From positions 231,177,661-231,241,660 of the forward strand of contig CM042685.1 in assembly GCA_023614405.1 (NCBI GenBank): a DNA stretch of 64,000 nt, in the 5' to 3' direction. The notes below the pieces were generated by a model. The model did no database searches and was not told where the DNA came from. It saw only the letters and a program-made list of their open reading frames with translations. The DNA comes from Avena insularis (taxonomy: Eukaryota; Streptophyta; Magnoliopsida; Poales; Poaceae). This document shows, in pieces, positions 36,291 through 47,318 of this stretch. The position numbers were made by a program, and so were the translations under genes. Every line of letters begins with the position of its first letter. Positions within the stretch are counted from its first letter, which is position 1.

Positions 36291-38246
36291 TCTTCATCAG
36301 GTTTGGCATCCCCTTGGCTTGTTCCAAGCTTGGGGGAGTGTCGCGATATCACCACCACTATCTTTATCTTTTACCTTTTTAGTGGATTCATATCTGTGGT
36401 AGAGAGGTTATCTTATAGTTTGGTTTTCATGTGGAAGTATCTCTCCTTTAGTTGATTATCTATGTATCCCTTGGTGTGAGTGCCTTTATTGGAATATTAA
36501 TGAGAAGTCTCATCTTTTACTTTTTGCACTTCTTATTTTAGTTTGCAATCTCTATTATATGATGGATCTTGTTATTCAGTATTGGAATCACTTTGGGATC
36601 ATCAAGTGGATCTAAATTGGTTTTGGCAAACCGAGTTCTGGTCAGTGGCATTAGTTTGAAAGAAAAAGAAAGAAAGAAAGAAAAAGCTTACAGGTATTTT
36701 GTATCATTTGTTTTCTTTATTGTTGGCTCATAAGCTTAGTATTCTTTATTTAAGATATTTTGTGTCTTCAAGGAAGATTGCATGTTTGGCTTTATTACTT
36801 GTATGTTTGCTTTTTCTTTCAACTCTCTTGCTTGCTACCCAGCCTTGCTAGCCAAAAACCTGTTTTGAGAAGGAATACTTCTCATGTTTCCAAAATCCCT
36901 TTGAACCAAAAAAAAATTGCCACTTGTGTCCACCATATCTACCTAGTAGCTTTTGCTATTCCAAGAAAATTCTCAAGCTTCATCTACCTTTCAAATTAAA
37001 AATTATTTTGTTATGTGAAAACTAGTTAGTAAAGCTCTCACGAACTTGATGGCACATTTTATTTACTTGCCCCTAATAGACTTGAACCATTGTGAATATC
37101 GAAGTTGTATATGCTTGCATCTATACGTTGGAATTAGCAGAATCGTACTGTCACGGGGAACGTTTTCAACATTGCACTTGTACTCTATACATAGTTGATA
37201 TCGTGCTCTTTTGTCTATGGATGTCAACGGTGTGAAATAAAGAGGAAACTTGTAAGTCCATGGAGTTTGTATTCTGTGTTAGAGAAACGCCTGGGCCGCT
37301 AGCCTAAGCCATGCTTAATCATGGTGGAAACATGCAGCATCACAATAGTGAGTCATCTATGAAGCATCCTCAATAAAAAGCTATACACATAATAAATAAA
37401 AAGATTGCTGAGATGCTCATTGTCTGCTTGCCTTGTCATTTTGGTTATGGGAAAGCTCCTGTACCATGTGCAAGGGGTACCCCGTTGGCGGTTCTCAATG
37501 ATATGCAAATAATTACAATGACAAGAACTTACCTGGGCCTAAAGTTGAGTATGCATGAGGAGTGGCCCTCATATTCAAGGGACATGAGATTGCCAACTTA
37601 TATTTCGTCAAGCATATACTCCATCTTTGTTCACTTTAACCTTAATCATATCAAGATGCTTATGATAGGGGCAATGAGGGCTCAAAGCTAGTAAGTACCA
37701 TAATCTTTTGGAAGCTCTTTATGACTTGTAATCCCTGCTACCTTCTAAGAAGGGACCTTTCTCCTAGTTACCAAGTTGAGTCAGTAAACCTACTTCCTCT
37801 CTATCTCCAGCAAGCATTTGAGTTGTTGTTTTTCAAGCATTCATATGGTGATTTATTCAATCATGTTCTTTATCTTTCTTGTTTGCACAAAACTCTTATC
37901 TATTTAGTATTACTTTGAAAGCCTTCACTTGTGAAAAACCATTTTGAGAAAAGAGTGCTCCTGTTTTGAAACTTCTACAAAAAGCTTTTGTGAAACTGGT
38001 TACCAGGTGTTCTCTGACCAAGAACAAGTTTGCCAATTCCAATTATGATTTATCTTTATGCATCTCTATTGTGAATGTTGTACTTGGTTGCAAGCTAAGT
38101 TATATAATGGTGAGTTGCTTTCTTCTATGAGTTGTGCAATGGTAAGTGTGATGCTTCTTGTTCGTATTCTTTTATCAACACTTCACTCCATAAACCTGCG
38201 GAATGTTTACTGAGCTCAGTATTCACTTGGGGACAAGCGAAGTCTA
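36291..38246 (+). other. Non-coding 3' internal region of the Gypsy element
   Basis: No credible gene is present. A GAAAGAAAGAAA microsatellite lies at 36659-36687. Blocks around 37130-37700, including CGTTTCCCGTGACAG-type text and ATCAAGATGCTTATGATAGG, also occur in inverted form in the non-coding region of the minus-strand element (about 14260-15000). Confidence 0.7.
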
Positions 38247-38259
38247 AGCTCGAGGGAGT
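38247..38259 (+). other. Polypurine tract of the Gypsy element
   Basis: AGCTCGAGGGAGT lies directly before the TGATACGCCC start of the 3' LTR. Confidence 0.75.
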
Positions 38260-39770
38260 TGATACGCCCAATTTTCATCACCATTCTATATCATAATTTA
38301 CCTCTATTCATTGATATTTGTCTTATTATAAGGTATTACTTATGGTTTTTCATCTGTTTATGCATGTTGGATGATTCTTGGAGGATGGACTGCCGGAGTC
38401 TAGATTCTGATGGAAAAGAAGGCGTTTCGGTGCAATTTTGCGAAGATCAGAAAAATACCAAAAAAATATGGAAACATATTATTTTACAAGATGATGAAGT
38501 AAGCCAGAAGGAGGAGCGAAGGGGGGCCTCAGGGGGCCCACACCTTCCTAGGCGCGGGCCCACCTGACCCCACGCCTAGGGCAGGTGTGGCTCACCTGCC
38601 CGGCCTCCGACTCCGCCCCTTCGCCTATATCTTCCCTTCGAAACCCTAAGGCTCAGGGAGCGACCATAGATAGATTTCCACCGCCTCTGGGGGCGGAAAA
38701 CATCGAGAGAGAAAGATCTCTCCGGCAGACAGTTTTCTGCCGGGGAAATTCCTTCCCGGAGAGTGGAGACCGTCGCCATCAACACCATCGTCAATCTAGG
38801 CTTCATCGGGATCATCATCATCATCCACACCATCATCTCCACCAGCACCATCATCATCACTCCGTCCCGCTGTAACAGTTGTGTTGGATATTGCTTAGTT
38901 CATTAGGGGAAACTTTCCCGGTGTTGATTACTATTGTAGTTGATGCTTGTGAGTGGAACCATTGGATTATTGTTTATGTTCAGATTGTTATCCATTATCA
39001 TATCATTTTTGATCTTGATCCATATGATGTCTTGTGAGTAGTTCGTTTAGTTCTTAAGGACATGGGAGAAGTCATGTTGTTAGTAGTGAATCCGTGATGA
39101 GTTATTATTCAATGGTTTAGTACTTAAGTTGTGGTGCTATTCTTCTAGTGGTGACATGTGAACGTCGACTACATGACACTTCACCATTTATGGGCCTAGG
39201 GGGATGCATTGTGTATTTGGCTACTAATTGTGGGGTTGCCGGAGTGACAGAAACCTAAACCCCCATTAGGACACCTTTGCATAAGGGAGCGCAGAATCTC
39301 AGAGTTTAAGGCTGTGGTTAGATTTATATCTTAATTACTTTTCTATAGTTACGGATGTTTGCAGGGGGTTTAATCACAAGTATGTATTAGTCCTAGGAAG
39401 GGCGGTATGTTATCACAGGTTCACCCACACAACACTTACAAACACCAGAGAAGAGTACTCAGCTATTTGAAGCGAAAACACTTGACAGAATTCCCATGTG
39501 TCCTCGAGAACGTTTGGTCCTTATAAGTATTTCCACCAGCTTGTCCTTTGCTAAGAAAGGATTGGGCCACTTGCTCCGTTTGTTCGTTACTTCTGTTACT
39601 TGCTCTTTGCTTTGTTGCCTTGTCAGAAAACCACTAAAAATCCGTTTGCTAAGTATTCACAGGGATTTACTGCTCCATACCACTATTCAGCATCTTCTGC
39701 TCCTCGTTGGGATCGACACTCCTATTTATCAAAAATACTACGATACACCCCTTATACTTGTGGGTCATCA
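38260..39770 (+). repeat. 3' LTR of the Gypsy element
   Basis: The LTR is 1511 bp, starts TGATACGCCCAATTTTC and ends ...TTGTGGGTCATCA. It is collinear with 29153-30633 and nearly identical over long stretches, with scattered substitutions and short indels (extra bases near 39590 and 39690). It supplies the 16 bp missing from the 5' LTR. Confidence 0.92.
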
Positions 39771-40106
39771 GCGGCGCTCAGGGCTGACCTATTCGTGAGC
39801 AGGTTTTGGGGACATCCTGGTGGAGGTGTTGGGCAACAACGCCGGTAAGGAGGGAGGCGCCTAAGGAGATGGATGTGTGGGAGCGGCGACGACCTGTAGG
39901 TGGAGGGACGGACAGTGCAATGGAGGAATTATCGGGAGAGGGGGAGGGCATGAGCATCGAGTCGGTTCAACTGGCGTCGGTCACCCGACACGAAAGGTAG
40001 AAAGGAAAGATCGCACGAGTGCGCATACACATGGCCCCAAACAAGGCAACGTCGCCCCGAGCAAGGAGAGCTCACCAAGTTTAGGAAGCTTAGTGCTCTT
40101 AGAAGA
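39771..40106 (-). other. 5' part of the Helitron with a GC-rich gene-like piece
   Basis: Read from 40106 on the minus strand, the Helitron start TCTTCTAAGAGCAC is followed by a GC-rich frame (MLMPSPSPDNSSIALSVP...) that looks like the start of a captured first exon. It breaks at the Gypsy insertion and continues at 29152. No product recognised. Confidence 0.45.
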
Positions 40107-40444
40107 TATAATAAATATGCGCTTTTCTATTAAGTTATCAACTATGAACGTGTGCTGACTGGTTAGCTTCTATAAAGTTATTCGCCTGTTAGGCTGTATG
40201 GACATACAAAATATACATGCGTCATTTTGCAAAAAAAATGTGATGCCACATGCAGCTACGGAATAAGTATCGACCTACAAGCGGACGAATTCGGTCAAAT
40301 CGCATAAATTTGATTGAATTGGAACTAAATTACTGCCAGGTTGCAAGTTATGAGACTAATCTTACTTAATTTACAAGATATGCGACTAAAACCCTTCTCC
40401 GGTACAAATTGTGGGACTAAAAATATGTATACCTCCAACAAATA

Positions 40445-41330
40445 AACCTGATGAGGTGTAGGATAGTTTACACAATTACAGGAAAGACGTTCCTTGTAAG
40501 AAAGAAACTAGGGAATTTAACTAGAGAATTTGGCATAGCGACACGCGTGTCCGTGGCGATAATTTTTTATACGAGTGTATAATTAGGTCTGTGTGTACAA
40601 TTGCTTTAATGATGTGCCATAGATAATCAAACCTAACGAAATGCTTAATCCTTTTTGAACCAGTGCACACGATTGAGGCAGCCACTTTTGCCAGGTCTAG
40701 CTAAACTGATAGCTTAGCAGCAAGACTTTAGTGATTTTTATGAAACAAATTACTATAAAAAATTATGGTGAGAGAAATACTCGCTGAAGCCTTGAATTCT
40801 TCCATCGATTGTCCAGGAACGTCTCTCACGCAGTACACTGCCACGTTTAGCCAAGATGTGCCATGTAATAATTGGTTAAAAACAGCTTTTCTACGGTACC
40901 GTCGCTAGCATCGCTACTTTAATCCACGCTAATCCACACGGAGCCTAACAGGTCGAGAATCCTTCACACCTTAATATATGTATCTATCTATATCTATCTA
41001 TCTATAGTAGTATGTGGAACTGGGACACCTCAAATCCAGCGGAGGAGGATGCAAGTGGATAATCCGGCGGCGCATCCGCCTTGGCCGCTTCGTCCGCAAA
41101 CGCTAATTAGCAGGTTAGCGGAGGCCGCGTCCGGCGGCCGCCGCCGTATGCAGCTAGCCTTTAATAGCTGATGTTTTTCACAGCTAGCGCAGGGGTTTTA
41201 GTTAGCAGATCAACCATTCAATACAAAAGGCACTGATCCATCGCTACAATGAAGAACTGTAAATTAACAGAACGCAGATGATAGAATCCATTGCTGTTGC
41301 AAGAACGATCATTGTATACTGGCATAGTTA
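40445..41330. other. Duplication copy 1 right flank and adjacent intergenic DNA
   Basis: 40445-41036 is the shared flank of the duplication, ending after a TATC/TATG microsatellite (40977-41012) and GGGACACCTCAAATCC. From 41037 to 41330 the sequence is unique in this window, with a GGCGGC-rich patch at 41060-41150. No gene is supported. Confidence 0.6.
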
Positions 41331-42266
41331 GAGCATCTCCAAGAGTTTACCTATATATGGATAAGAAGGGTAATAACAGCTTTTTTGGGTAAGATAAGAT
41401 GGGGAAAAACAGAGCTCCAACAACTTACTCAAAAGTGGTCCCTAACCAAAATATTTTGGGTGATCACCCATTTTTCACCCCCTCCTACCCATTTTTGGGT
41501 AAGACTAGACAATTTTTACGTAAGACTCCACGTCAGCGAAACCATCCCGGGAAGGCCCAACCGCTCTGCGCGGAACCTTTCTCTCGCGAGCTCCCTGACA
41601 TCGTCCCCACCGCCCCCCGCCGTTTGTGCTCACCTGTGACCATTGGCGGCGCCGCCGGACCTTGCCCCCACCTTCCCCAACACCTGATGCCCTCCTGCCT
41701 CACCTCTTGGCCAAGATCGATCTACAACAACCGCCTGTGATGGCGCGGCGGCGGCCTCGATTCGGCCAAGTCGGGGCCCAATCCGGCGGCCGTGCAGCTC
41801 CCACGCCTCGATTCGTCCAAGCCGGGGCCCAATCCGGTGGCCACGCAGCTCCCCGCCTCCCGAACAGCGGTACTGCTCCGGTCAGGGCGCTGGCGGACAG
41901 GGAGGAGTGCGGCGACGACGGCATCCAGGGCCTCTCCGGTGTGGGGCGGTGGTGTCCGGGGCTTCTCCTGTGAGGGCAGCCGGGGCTTCTCCGGTGAGGA
42001 CCAGCCGTGGCTTCTCCAGTGAGAGGTGCTAGTGGCGGGGAAGGACGCACCGGCACAGGGAAGAAGAAAGGCAAAAAAAAAAGAGAAGAAAAATAGACCC
42101 ATTGACAAGTGCGTCCTATATATAGATTTTTCTTAGTGCAGTTTTGGGTAGGCTAATATAGGTAAGTTGAAAAGGCAAACCAAAACCCCCTTACCTATAC
42201 CTCTCTCTTTTCTTACCCAAACACATTTTGTTTACCCATATATGGGTAAGCTGTTGAAGTTGCTGC
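41331..42266. mobile_element. Non-autonomous TIR DNA transposon with GC-rich interior
   Basis: The left end GAGCATCTCCAAGAG-TTTACC-TATATATGG is mirrored at the right end (42227-42266), which on the other strand reads AGCAACTTCAACAG-CTTACC-CATATATGG. This gives TIRs of about 30 bp. The interior at 41530-42060 is GC-rich, with open frames on both strands and a direct repeat of GGCCCAATCCGG(C/T)GGCC at 41776 and 41827. This suggests captured host sequence. No TSD was settled: TTA before the left end has no match on the right. No transposase seen. Confidence 0.6.
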
Positions 42267-44181
42267 ACATGAATATCAACAGTAGAAAAAGTTCCATCGT
42301 ACATTCATATCGTTTCAAATCTGGCTGCAATTTCAATTTCCTTGTCCTTCCTCTATCCTTCTCCGCTGTCCTTACCCTGCTCGTAGTCGGAGGGATCCCG
42401 CAGACCGGCCCTCCACGCATGCCGAGCACCCTCCTACAGCTGTGCCGCCGCTTTGCTCGCTGTCAGAGGGCTCTGGCGGGGCGCCCCATCTCTGGCGGTT
42501 ATGCCTGCTCCGACGACCCCCTCCGACGGGACGGGCCACTTGTCACCAGGAGCCAAGCAACGATTTACAGCAAAAAAAACTTCAGCCAGAGAACACACAG
42601 AATTCAGTTCAGCGGCAAAACAACAGTTCAGAGCATAGCTATTTCATGAATCAAGTAGAATGACAGATGTAACATATGAGAAGTATAAAGATATGTTACA
42701 GAGCAGGAAACCAAAATGAAAGTAGTATTGTGAAAGAATAACCATTCAAACTGATCAACCTTATATAGTTTCTAGCTTCTATTACTTTTGACAATTACGA
42801 TTCAAACTAAGCTGCAACTATACTTCATCTATATGCATGCCAGTAAGCTGCTGTAATGAACAAAACTCATTCTACATCCAAAGTACTGGAAAATTTAAGT
42901 ACTTTAAAAAACGACAACATTGTCAATGCCTTTAACACAATCATTTGAAACTAACAGGAAGTTAAAGTACTATCTCTTGTTAGATCAAAATTCAACATAA
43001 CCTGCTGGTTGCCTACTTGTTTTTTGAAAATCTGTATGCAAAATTATAATCAAAGAACCTCACAAAGATTTAGAAAGTAGAGTCATCAATAGTGAATACA
43101 TGGTTCAGAGCTGATGAAATGCTCACAAACACTGTAACTATATGAGTATTTTCTCTAAAACGAAACCAGATACAGTTCCAAAGGATTGAAGCATGGTTTC
43201 CAGGTGGTTAGAGCATCAAAAGTTCGAATTTGAACTTTCTAAAACTGCTCAGCAGAGCAACTACTTACGGTTGCAGTAGCAAAGCAAAGCAACCATGACA
43301 TCGATTCTACAATCTAAGCATCTCCGAAAATAGCACTAATTCTTATAGGATCAACATGATCTCATACTTCATTGCAATCAGATTTATGTATAAAATCTCT
43401 TACATCGCCAAATCACTGGAATAGCATGGATCAAATATTACACTACCAGATTGCAAGACACATTACTACATGAGAACAAAATAAGTTGGCAGCATCTTCA
43501 ATGATCCAGAACATACATATCTTAACTGAACATATACAAACAGATCGGGGAAGGAAGAATCTTAGCCACTACTGGTAGAGAAGCAATACAAACAGATCGG
43601 AGACTGAGGCGTGTTCTTGGCAATATTGGTAGAGCTAACATGAAGGGGAAAGAAGGATCAGACCTGCTCCTTGGCAAAATTCATGTTGGTGTCGCCGGCC
43701 TCGCCTTCCGGTTCCCTGTCATCCTCTCCCGACGGTTTCTCTGAATTGAGGTGGGTGCTGCCGCCCTCTTATAAAGTTTTTCCTCTTCCGCCGGTGGCTT
43801 CTTCCTCCGGTGGCTTCTTCCTCCCCTCCACTCCACTGCCACGTGTTCTGCCGTTGGGTCCACTGCGCCTGACATCTCTCCGCAGGTGGGCGACGGGGAG
43901 GGAGCCAAAGATATCTTGGAGGGGAGGGGATGGCCAGGGAGACGGGCGGCGCCGAAGAGAACTTGGAGGCGATGACCGGGGAGATGGGCGGCACCAAGCT
44001 GCCAGGCACTGGCGGCGGCGATCTTGGTACTGCCAGGCTGCGTGAACGCTAGGCGGACGCGGCCCTTGGCGGCTCTACGGGTGCTTTCTGCCAGGGCCGT
44101 TCAATTCCTGCGGCCCAGCCGCTTAGCCATTTAGGCCTTTGAGGCGGCGCGGACAGCCGTTTCCGCCTGCATCCTGAAGCT
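42267..44181. other. Intergenic region without a supported gene
   Basis: GC-rich patches at 42360-42560 and 43680-44110 contain open frames on both strands but no recognisable domain. The part between (42560-43680) is AT-rich. On the minus strand, 43908-43681 has a basic frame (RKKPPAEEEKLYKRAA) that could be a gene fragment, but no product can be named. Confidence 0.4.
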
Positions 44182-44279
44182 GGACCAATGAAGGGATAAG
44201 ATTGCGAGGCAAAGACAACATACATGCATGTGTCATTTGTTCTGGTTGGTCGGCAAAAAGAAATACACAACAACAAATA

Positions 44280-45505
44280 GAGCTATATATAATTTTAGTC
44301 CTACATCTTGCATTGTGAAAGCATCTTAGTCTCACATCTTATAAAGTGAGCAACACTAGTTTTACAACTTGCATCCTAAGAGTATTTTAGTCTAATTTAA
44401 TCGAATTTTAACAAGTTTAAAAGATTTTGACCAAATTCGTACACTTATAGCTTCACAGTTTTTTCAAAACAACCCCGTGTATTTTTCTACAGGTACAAAA
44501 TAGTTTATAAAAACTCTAGCAAGGAAGGAATTAGATTTTGTGACCTTTCCATAGCTAACAACCTACTTAAGCCACCGTGTTGAAGGATAATATTTGTTAG
44601 TATCAAGGTAGTAACTGATATAACATACACGTAAAAATGCTCATGACCACTCTGAGCATAATCTTGTGCGTTATTTGTGAAGACCTTTATTTTAAAATTC
44701 GGACTACGTGGAGGTCTTTATTTAAACATTAAAAAAATGCAATTTAAAATAAAAAAACACCTTAGAAATACGTACATGTGGACAATTATATAAGCTTTCG
44801 GTGTGCAAAATTTTAACACATATTAATTTGTATTGTGGATATATAAAAAAGACAATTCTGATAGGATTTGAAGATGCACCGTTTACAAATCCAGATCTCT
44901 AATTTTTTCTTTTCTATGTAGCTTAGAACACAAATTGTTTCAGATTCAATATATATATATATATATATATAATTTTTACAACTTTAGGACATATATTTTT
45001 GAATGTCGAAAATAAAAGCTTACATCTAGCCCGGGTGTATACACTCATGCGTGTAGGCTAGATAGGACGCATCAGCTTTATATTAATATAATAAATATGC
45101 CCTTTTCTACTAAGTTATTAAATATGAACGTGTGCTGTACTGGCTAGCTTCTACAAAGTTATTTGATCTCGCCTGTTAGGCTATACAGACATACAAAATA
45201 TACATCGCTGTACAGACATACAAAATATACATCGCTGTACAGACATACAAAATATACATCGCTGTACAGACATACAAAATATACATGCGTTATTTTGCAA
45301 AAAATTGTGATGCCACATGCACCTACGGAATGAGTATCGACCTACAAGCAGACGAATTCGGTCAAAATCGCATAAATTTGATCGAATTGGAACTAAACTG
45401 CTCTCGGGTTGCAAGTTATAGTAATAATCTTACTCAATTTACAAGATATAGGACTAAAACGCTCCTCCTGTGCAAGTTGTGGGACTAAAAAAATATATAT
45501 ACCTC
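44280..45505. mobile_element. Mutator-like element, copy 2, intact outline
   Basis: The element is 1226 bp with TIRs GAGCTATATATA and, from the other end, GAGGTATATATA. The TSD CAACAAATA lies at 44271-44279 and 45506-45514. TIR similarity continues for about 170 bp (TTTAGTCC, ACTTGCA, TTTAGTC, AATCGAATTT blocks). A TATATA microsatellite lies at 44950-44972. There is no transposase frame. The shared TSD with copy 1 shows both descend from one insertion. Confidence 0.88.
45180..45287. repeat. 27-bp tandem array, four units
   Basis: Four head-to-tail copies of GCTGTACAGACATACAAAATATACATC, with units at 45180, 45207, 45234 and 45261; the first reads GCTATACAG. The paralogous position in copy 1 (about 40192-40219) has one unit. 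The array lies inside the MULE. Confidence 0.95.
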
Positions 45506-45855
45506 CAACAAATAAACTTGGTGAGGTGTAGCATAGTTTACACAATTACAGGGAAGACATTCCTTGTAAGAAAGAAACTAGGGAATTTGGCACGCCGTGT
45601 TCATGGAGATAATTTTTTTATGAGTGTATAATTAGGTCTGTGTGTACAATTGATTCAATGATGTGCCATAGATAAACGGACCTAGCAAAATGCTTAATTC
45701 TTTCTAAACCAGTGCACACGATTAAGGCAGCCACTTTTTGCCAGGGGTAGGGTAGGTCTAGCTAAACTGATAGCTTAGCAGCAAGACTTTAGTGATTTTC
45801 ATGAAAAAAATTATTGTGAAAAATTACGGTGAGAGAAATACTCGCGGCTAAGGAG

Positions 45856-46720
45856 TTACCATAGGGTAACAACTAGCGAGAAATCACCGGCAGAAAACGG
45901 TGTCAGAAAAAGTTATATTTTAAAGAATAAGAAAATAAGAAACACTTTTGATATGTCCTAGGTGAAAATTATTGTCAAAGCTACTGGTGGGGAAAATATT
46001 TGCGTCAAAGAAGACCAAGAAATTATTGTCAAGAAATCCCTGTTCATGCGCTGTCGGGGAAAGACAGTTGGAGAATTACCTTGAGAAAATTACATGCAGC
46101 CAAAAAAATTGTTGTAGCATAAATCATTTGGAAAAGGTTACCGACAAAAATAACGGCTAGAAAAGTATGTAGGAAAATTGCCGGGAAAGAATAACAGTCG
46201 ATGAATTACAGTGAAAGAATCACTCATCATCGAGGAGTTACGGTGGTATAACTATGAACGGGAAATTATGGAAGAGGAAATGTGTCAGAAATTATCATCA
46301 AAGAGTAAAAAATAAAATCCAAGAGAAATAAATTACCATGAACGAATTATAGCGTGTAAAGTACTCGTCGCCGAGGAGTTATCTAAGATAACTACCAGCG
46401 AGAAATCACCGACGTAAATTTATGTGAAAAAATTATCAGCCAAAGTATGGAAAAAAACAAAAATAAGTAGATAAAGCGGACGTGAAAGTACCATCGAAAT
46501 TACTGGTGGAAAGAATATCTAAGTCGAAATATCACAGTGAAATACCACTCTAGGTCGAAAACTTTTTGTCGAAAAATTATTTATCATGCACAGCTGAATT
46601 TTTTGTCTTGTCATGATTACAGTCGAAAATTATAGTCAGTAAAATTACATTAGCACGGAGTGTCGCGATCCCATTAGCTAAATGAGGAATCTATAATACC
46701 TTGCGCTCGAGTAGCGCTCT
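45856..46720. repeat. Degenerate repeat block present only in duplication copy 2
   Basis: Copy 1 reads straight through AAATACTCGCTGAAGCC at about 40778-40794, while copy 2 holds about 0.87 kb here. The block is built from degenerate variants of a GAGGAGTTAC(C)...TAACTA(C)...AGCGAGAAATCACCG unit (clear copies at 45850 and 46373, a partial one at 46231) mixed with GAAAAATTA(T/C)(T/C)GTC text. The unit edge AAATTATGGTGAGAGAAATACTCGC also occurs in the shared flank. It could be ancestral with a deletion in copy 1, or a later expansion. Not recognised as a known family. Confidence 0.65.
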
Positions 46721-46789
46721 GAAGCCTTGAATTCTTCCATCGATTGCCCAGAAACGTCTCTCACACGGTGACCGTACACTGTCACGTTT

Positions 46790-46917
46790 AGCCAGGACGT
46801 GCCATGTAATGATTGATTAAAAACAGCTTTTCTACTCTACGGTCGCTAGCATAGCCAGGACGTGCCATGTAGTGATTGATTAAAAACAGTTTTTCTACGC
46901 TACCGTCGCAACCATAG
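46790..46917. repeat. 63-bp tandem duplication
   Basis: AGCCAGGACGTGCCATGTA(A/G)TGATTG...CGCTAGCAT occurs at 46790 and again at 46853 with a few mismatches. Copy 1 of the larger duplication has this segment once (about 40850-40912). Confidence 0.85.
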
Positions 46918-46960
46918 CTACTTTAATCCACCCGGAGCTATACAGGATATATTCATACTA

Positions 46961-47288
46961 CTCCCGGGTGTAGTTACACCCACGTGTGTTCCATATTATT
47001 TAGGCAGTATCTATCATACCGGAGACTATATATGGGTAGTATGAAGTATATACGAATATTTGGGTAGTATATATACTACTTTTTTGATAGTATGTAATTT
47101 TTATTCACGTACTCCTTTTGTATGACGGTATTTTACATATATAGTGTATACTATGCGTGTATTTGCAATTTTTCACCTAACTTGTTTGGAAGTATCTTAG
47201 ATATAGTATATGAACATACTCAGACAGATAAAGTATTACAAATACTTCCGTAAGGTATATAAGACGTGGGTGTAGTTACACCCGGGAG
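46961..47288. mobile_element. Stowaway-like MITE with palindromic TIRs
   Basis: The element is 328 bp, bounded by the dinucleotide TA at 46959-46960 and 47289-47290. The TIR is CTCCCGGGTGTAGTTACACC at the left and its inverse at the right, about 25 bp, and each arm is itself a small palindrome (GGGTGTA-TACACCC). The interior is AT-rich and non-coding. A TA target site fits the Tc1/mariner group. The copy sits in the upstream region of the GH36 gene. Confidence 0.85.
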
Positions 47289-47318
47289 TAAGAAGTATTT
47301 TTCCTATATATATATATG

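Larger units (their letters stand above)
29153..39770 (+). mobile_element. Athila-like Gypsy element with two LTRs and a decayed pol, inside the Helitron
   Basis: The order is 5' LTR (29153-30633), primer-binding site, gag, protease, reverse transcriptase, RNase H, integrase, a coiled-coil frame, a 2.1-kb non-coding part, polypurine tract, 3' LTR (38260-39770). The coding region has at least one premature stop and several frameshifts, so the copy is dead. The 5' LTR lacks its first 16 bp and no TSD can be read (CTG before, GCG after). This type could be an autonomous partner for gag-pro-only relatives such as 12184-20403; that link is inferred only from a similar primer-binding site and a similar non-coding tail. 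Confidence 0.9.
24676..40106 (-). mobile_element. Non-autonomous Helitron carrying gene fragments and a nested Gypsy element
   Basis: On the minus strand it begins TCTTCTAAGAGCAC (from 40106) and ends GGTCCATCTAG (at 24676). It is flanked by host A and T with no TSD, as expected for Helitrons. The paralogous MULE at 44280-45505 gives the empty site: TTAATATAATAAA there, TTAATA/TATAATAAA around the insertion here. A GCGC...GCGT hairpin lies just before the CTAG end. Length is 15.4 kb, or about 4.8 kb without the Gypsy element at 29153-39770. I found no Rep/helicase. GC-rich gene-like pieces lie at 28829-29152 and 39771-40080. Confidence 0.82.
23840..40435. mobile_element. Mutator-like element, copy 1, split by a Helitron
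   Basis: The TIR begins GAGCTATATACA at 23840 and its inverted partner ends TGTATACCTC at 40435. The 9-bp TSD CAACAAATA lies at 23831-23839 and 40436-40444. The long degenerate TIRs (about 170 bp) share TTTAGTCCCACAACTTGCA-type blocks. Without the Helitron it is about 1.17 kb and has no transposase. The 9-bp TSD points to the Mutator superfamily. Confidence 0.85.
23736..41036. repeat. Segmental duplication, copy 1 (enlarged by nested insertions)
   Basis: From GGACCAATGAAGGG to GGGACACCTCAAATCC the sequence is collinear with copy 2 (44182-51533) once later insertions are removed. Shared parts are 23736-24675 with 44182-45087, 40107-40790 with 45088-45855, and 40790-41036 with 46723-46945 plus 51487-51533. 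Subtracting the Helitron leaves about 1.87 kb. Identity is high but with many substitutions, so the duplication is not recent. Confidence 0.8.

Noticed and set aside
45180..45287. CRISPR-like array
   Set aside because: Units are contiguous without spacers, and this is a plant nuclear context. It is a simple minisatellite.
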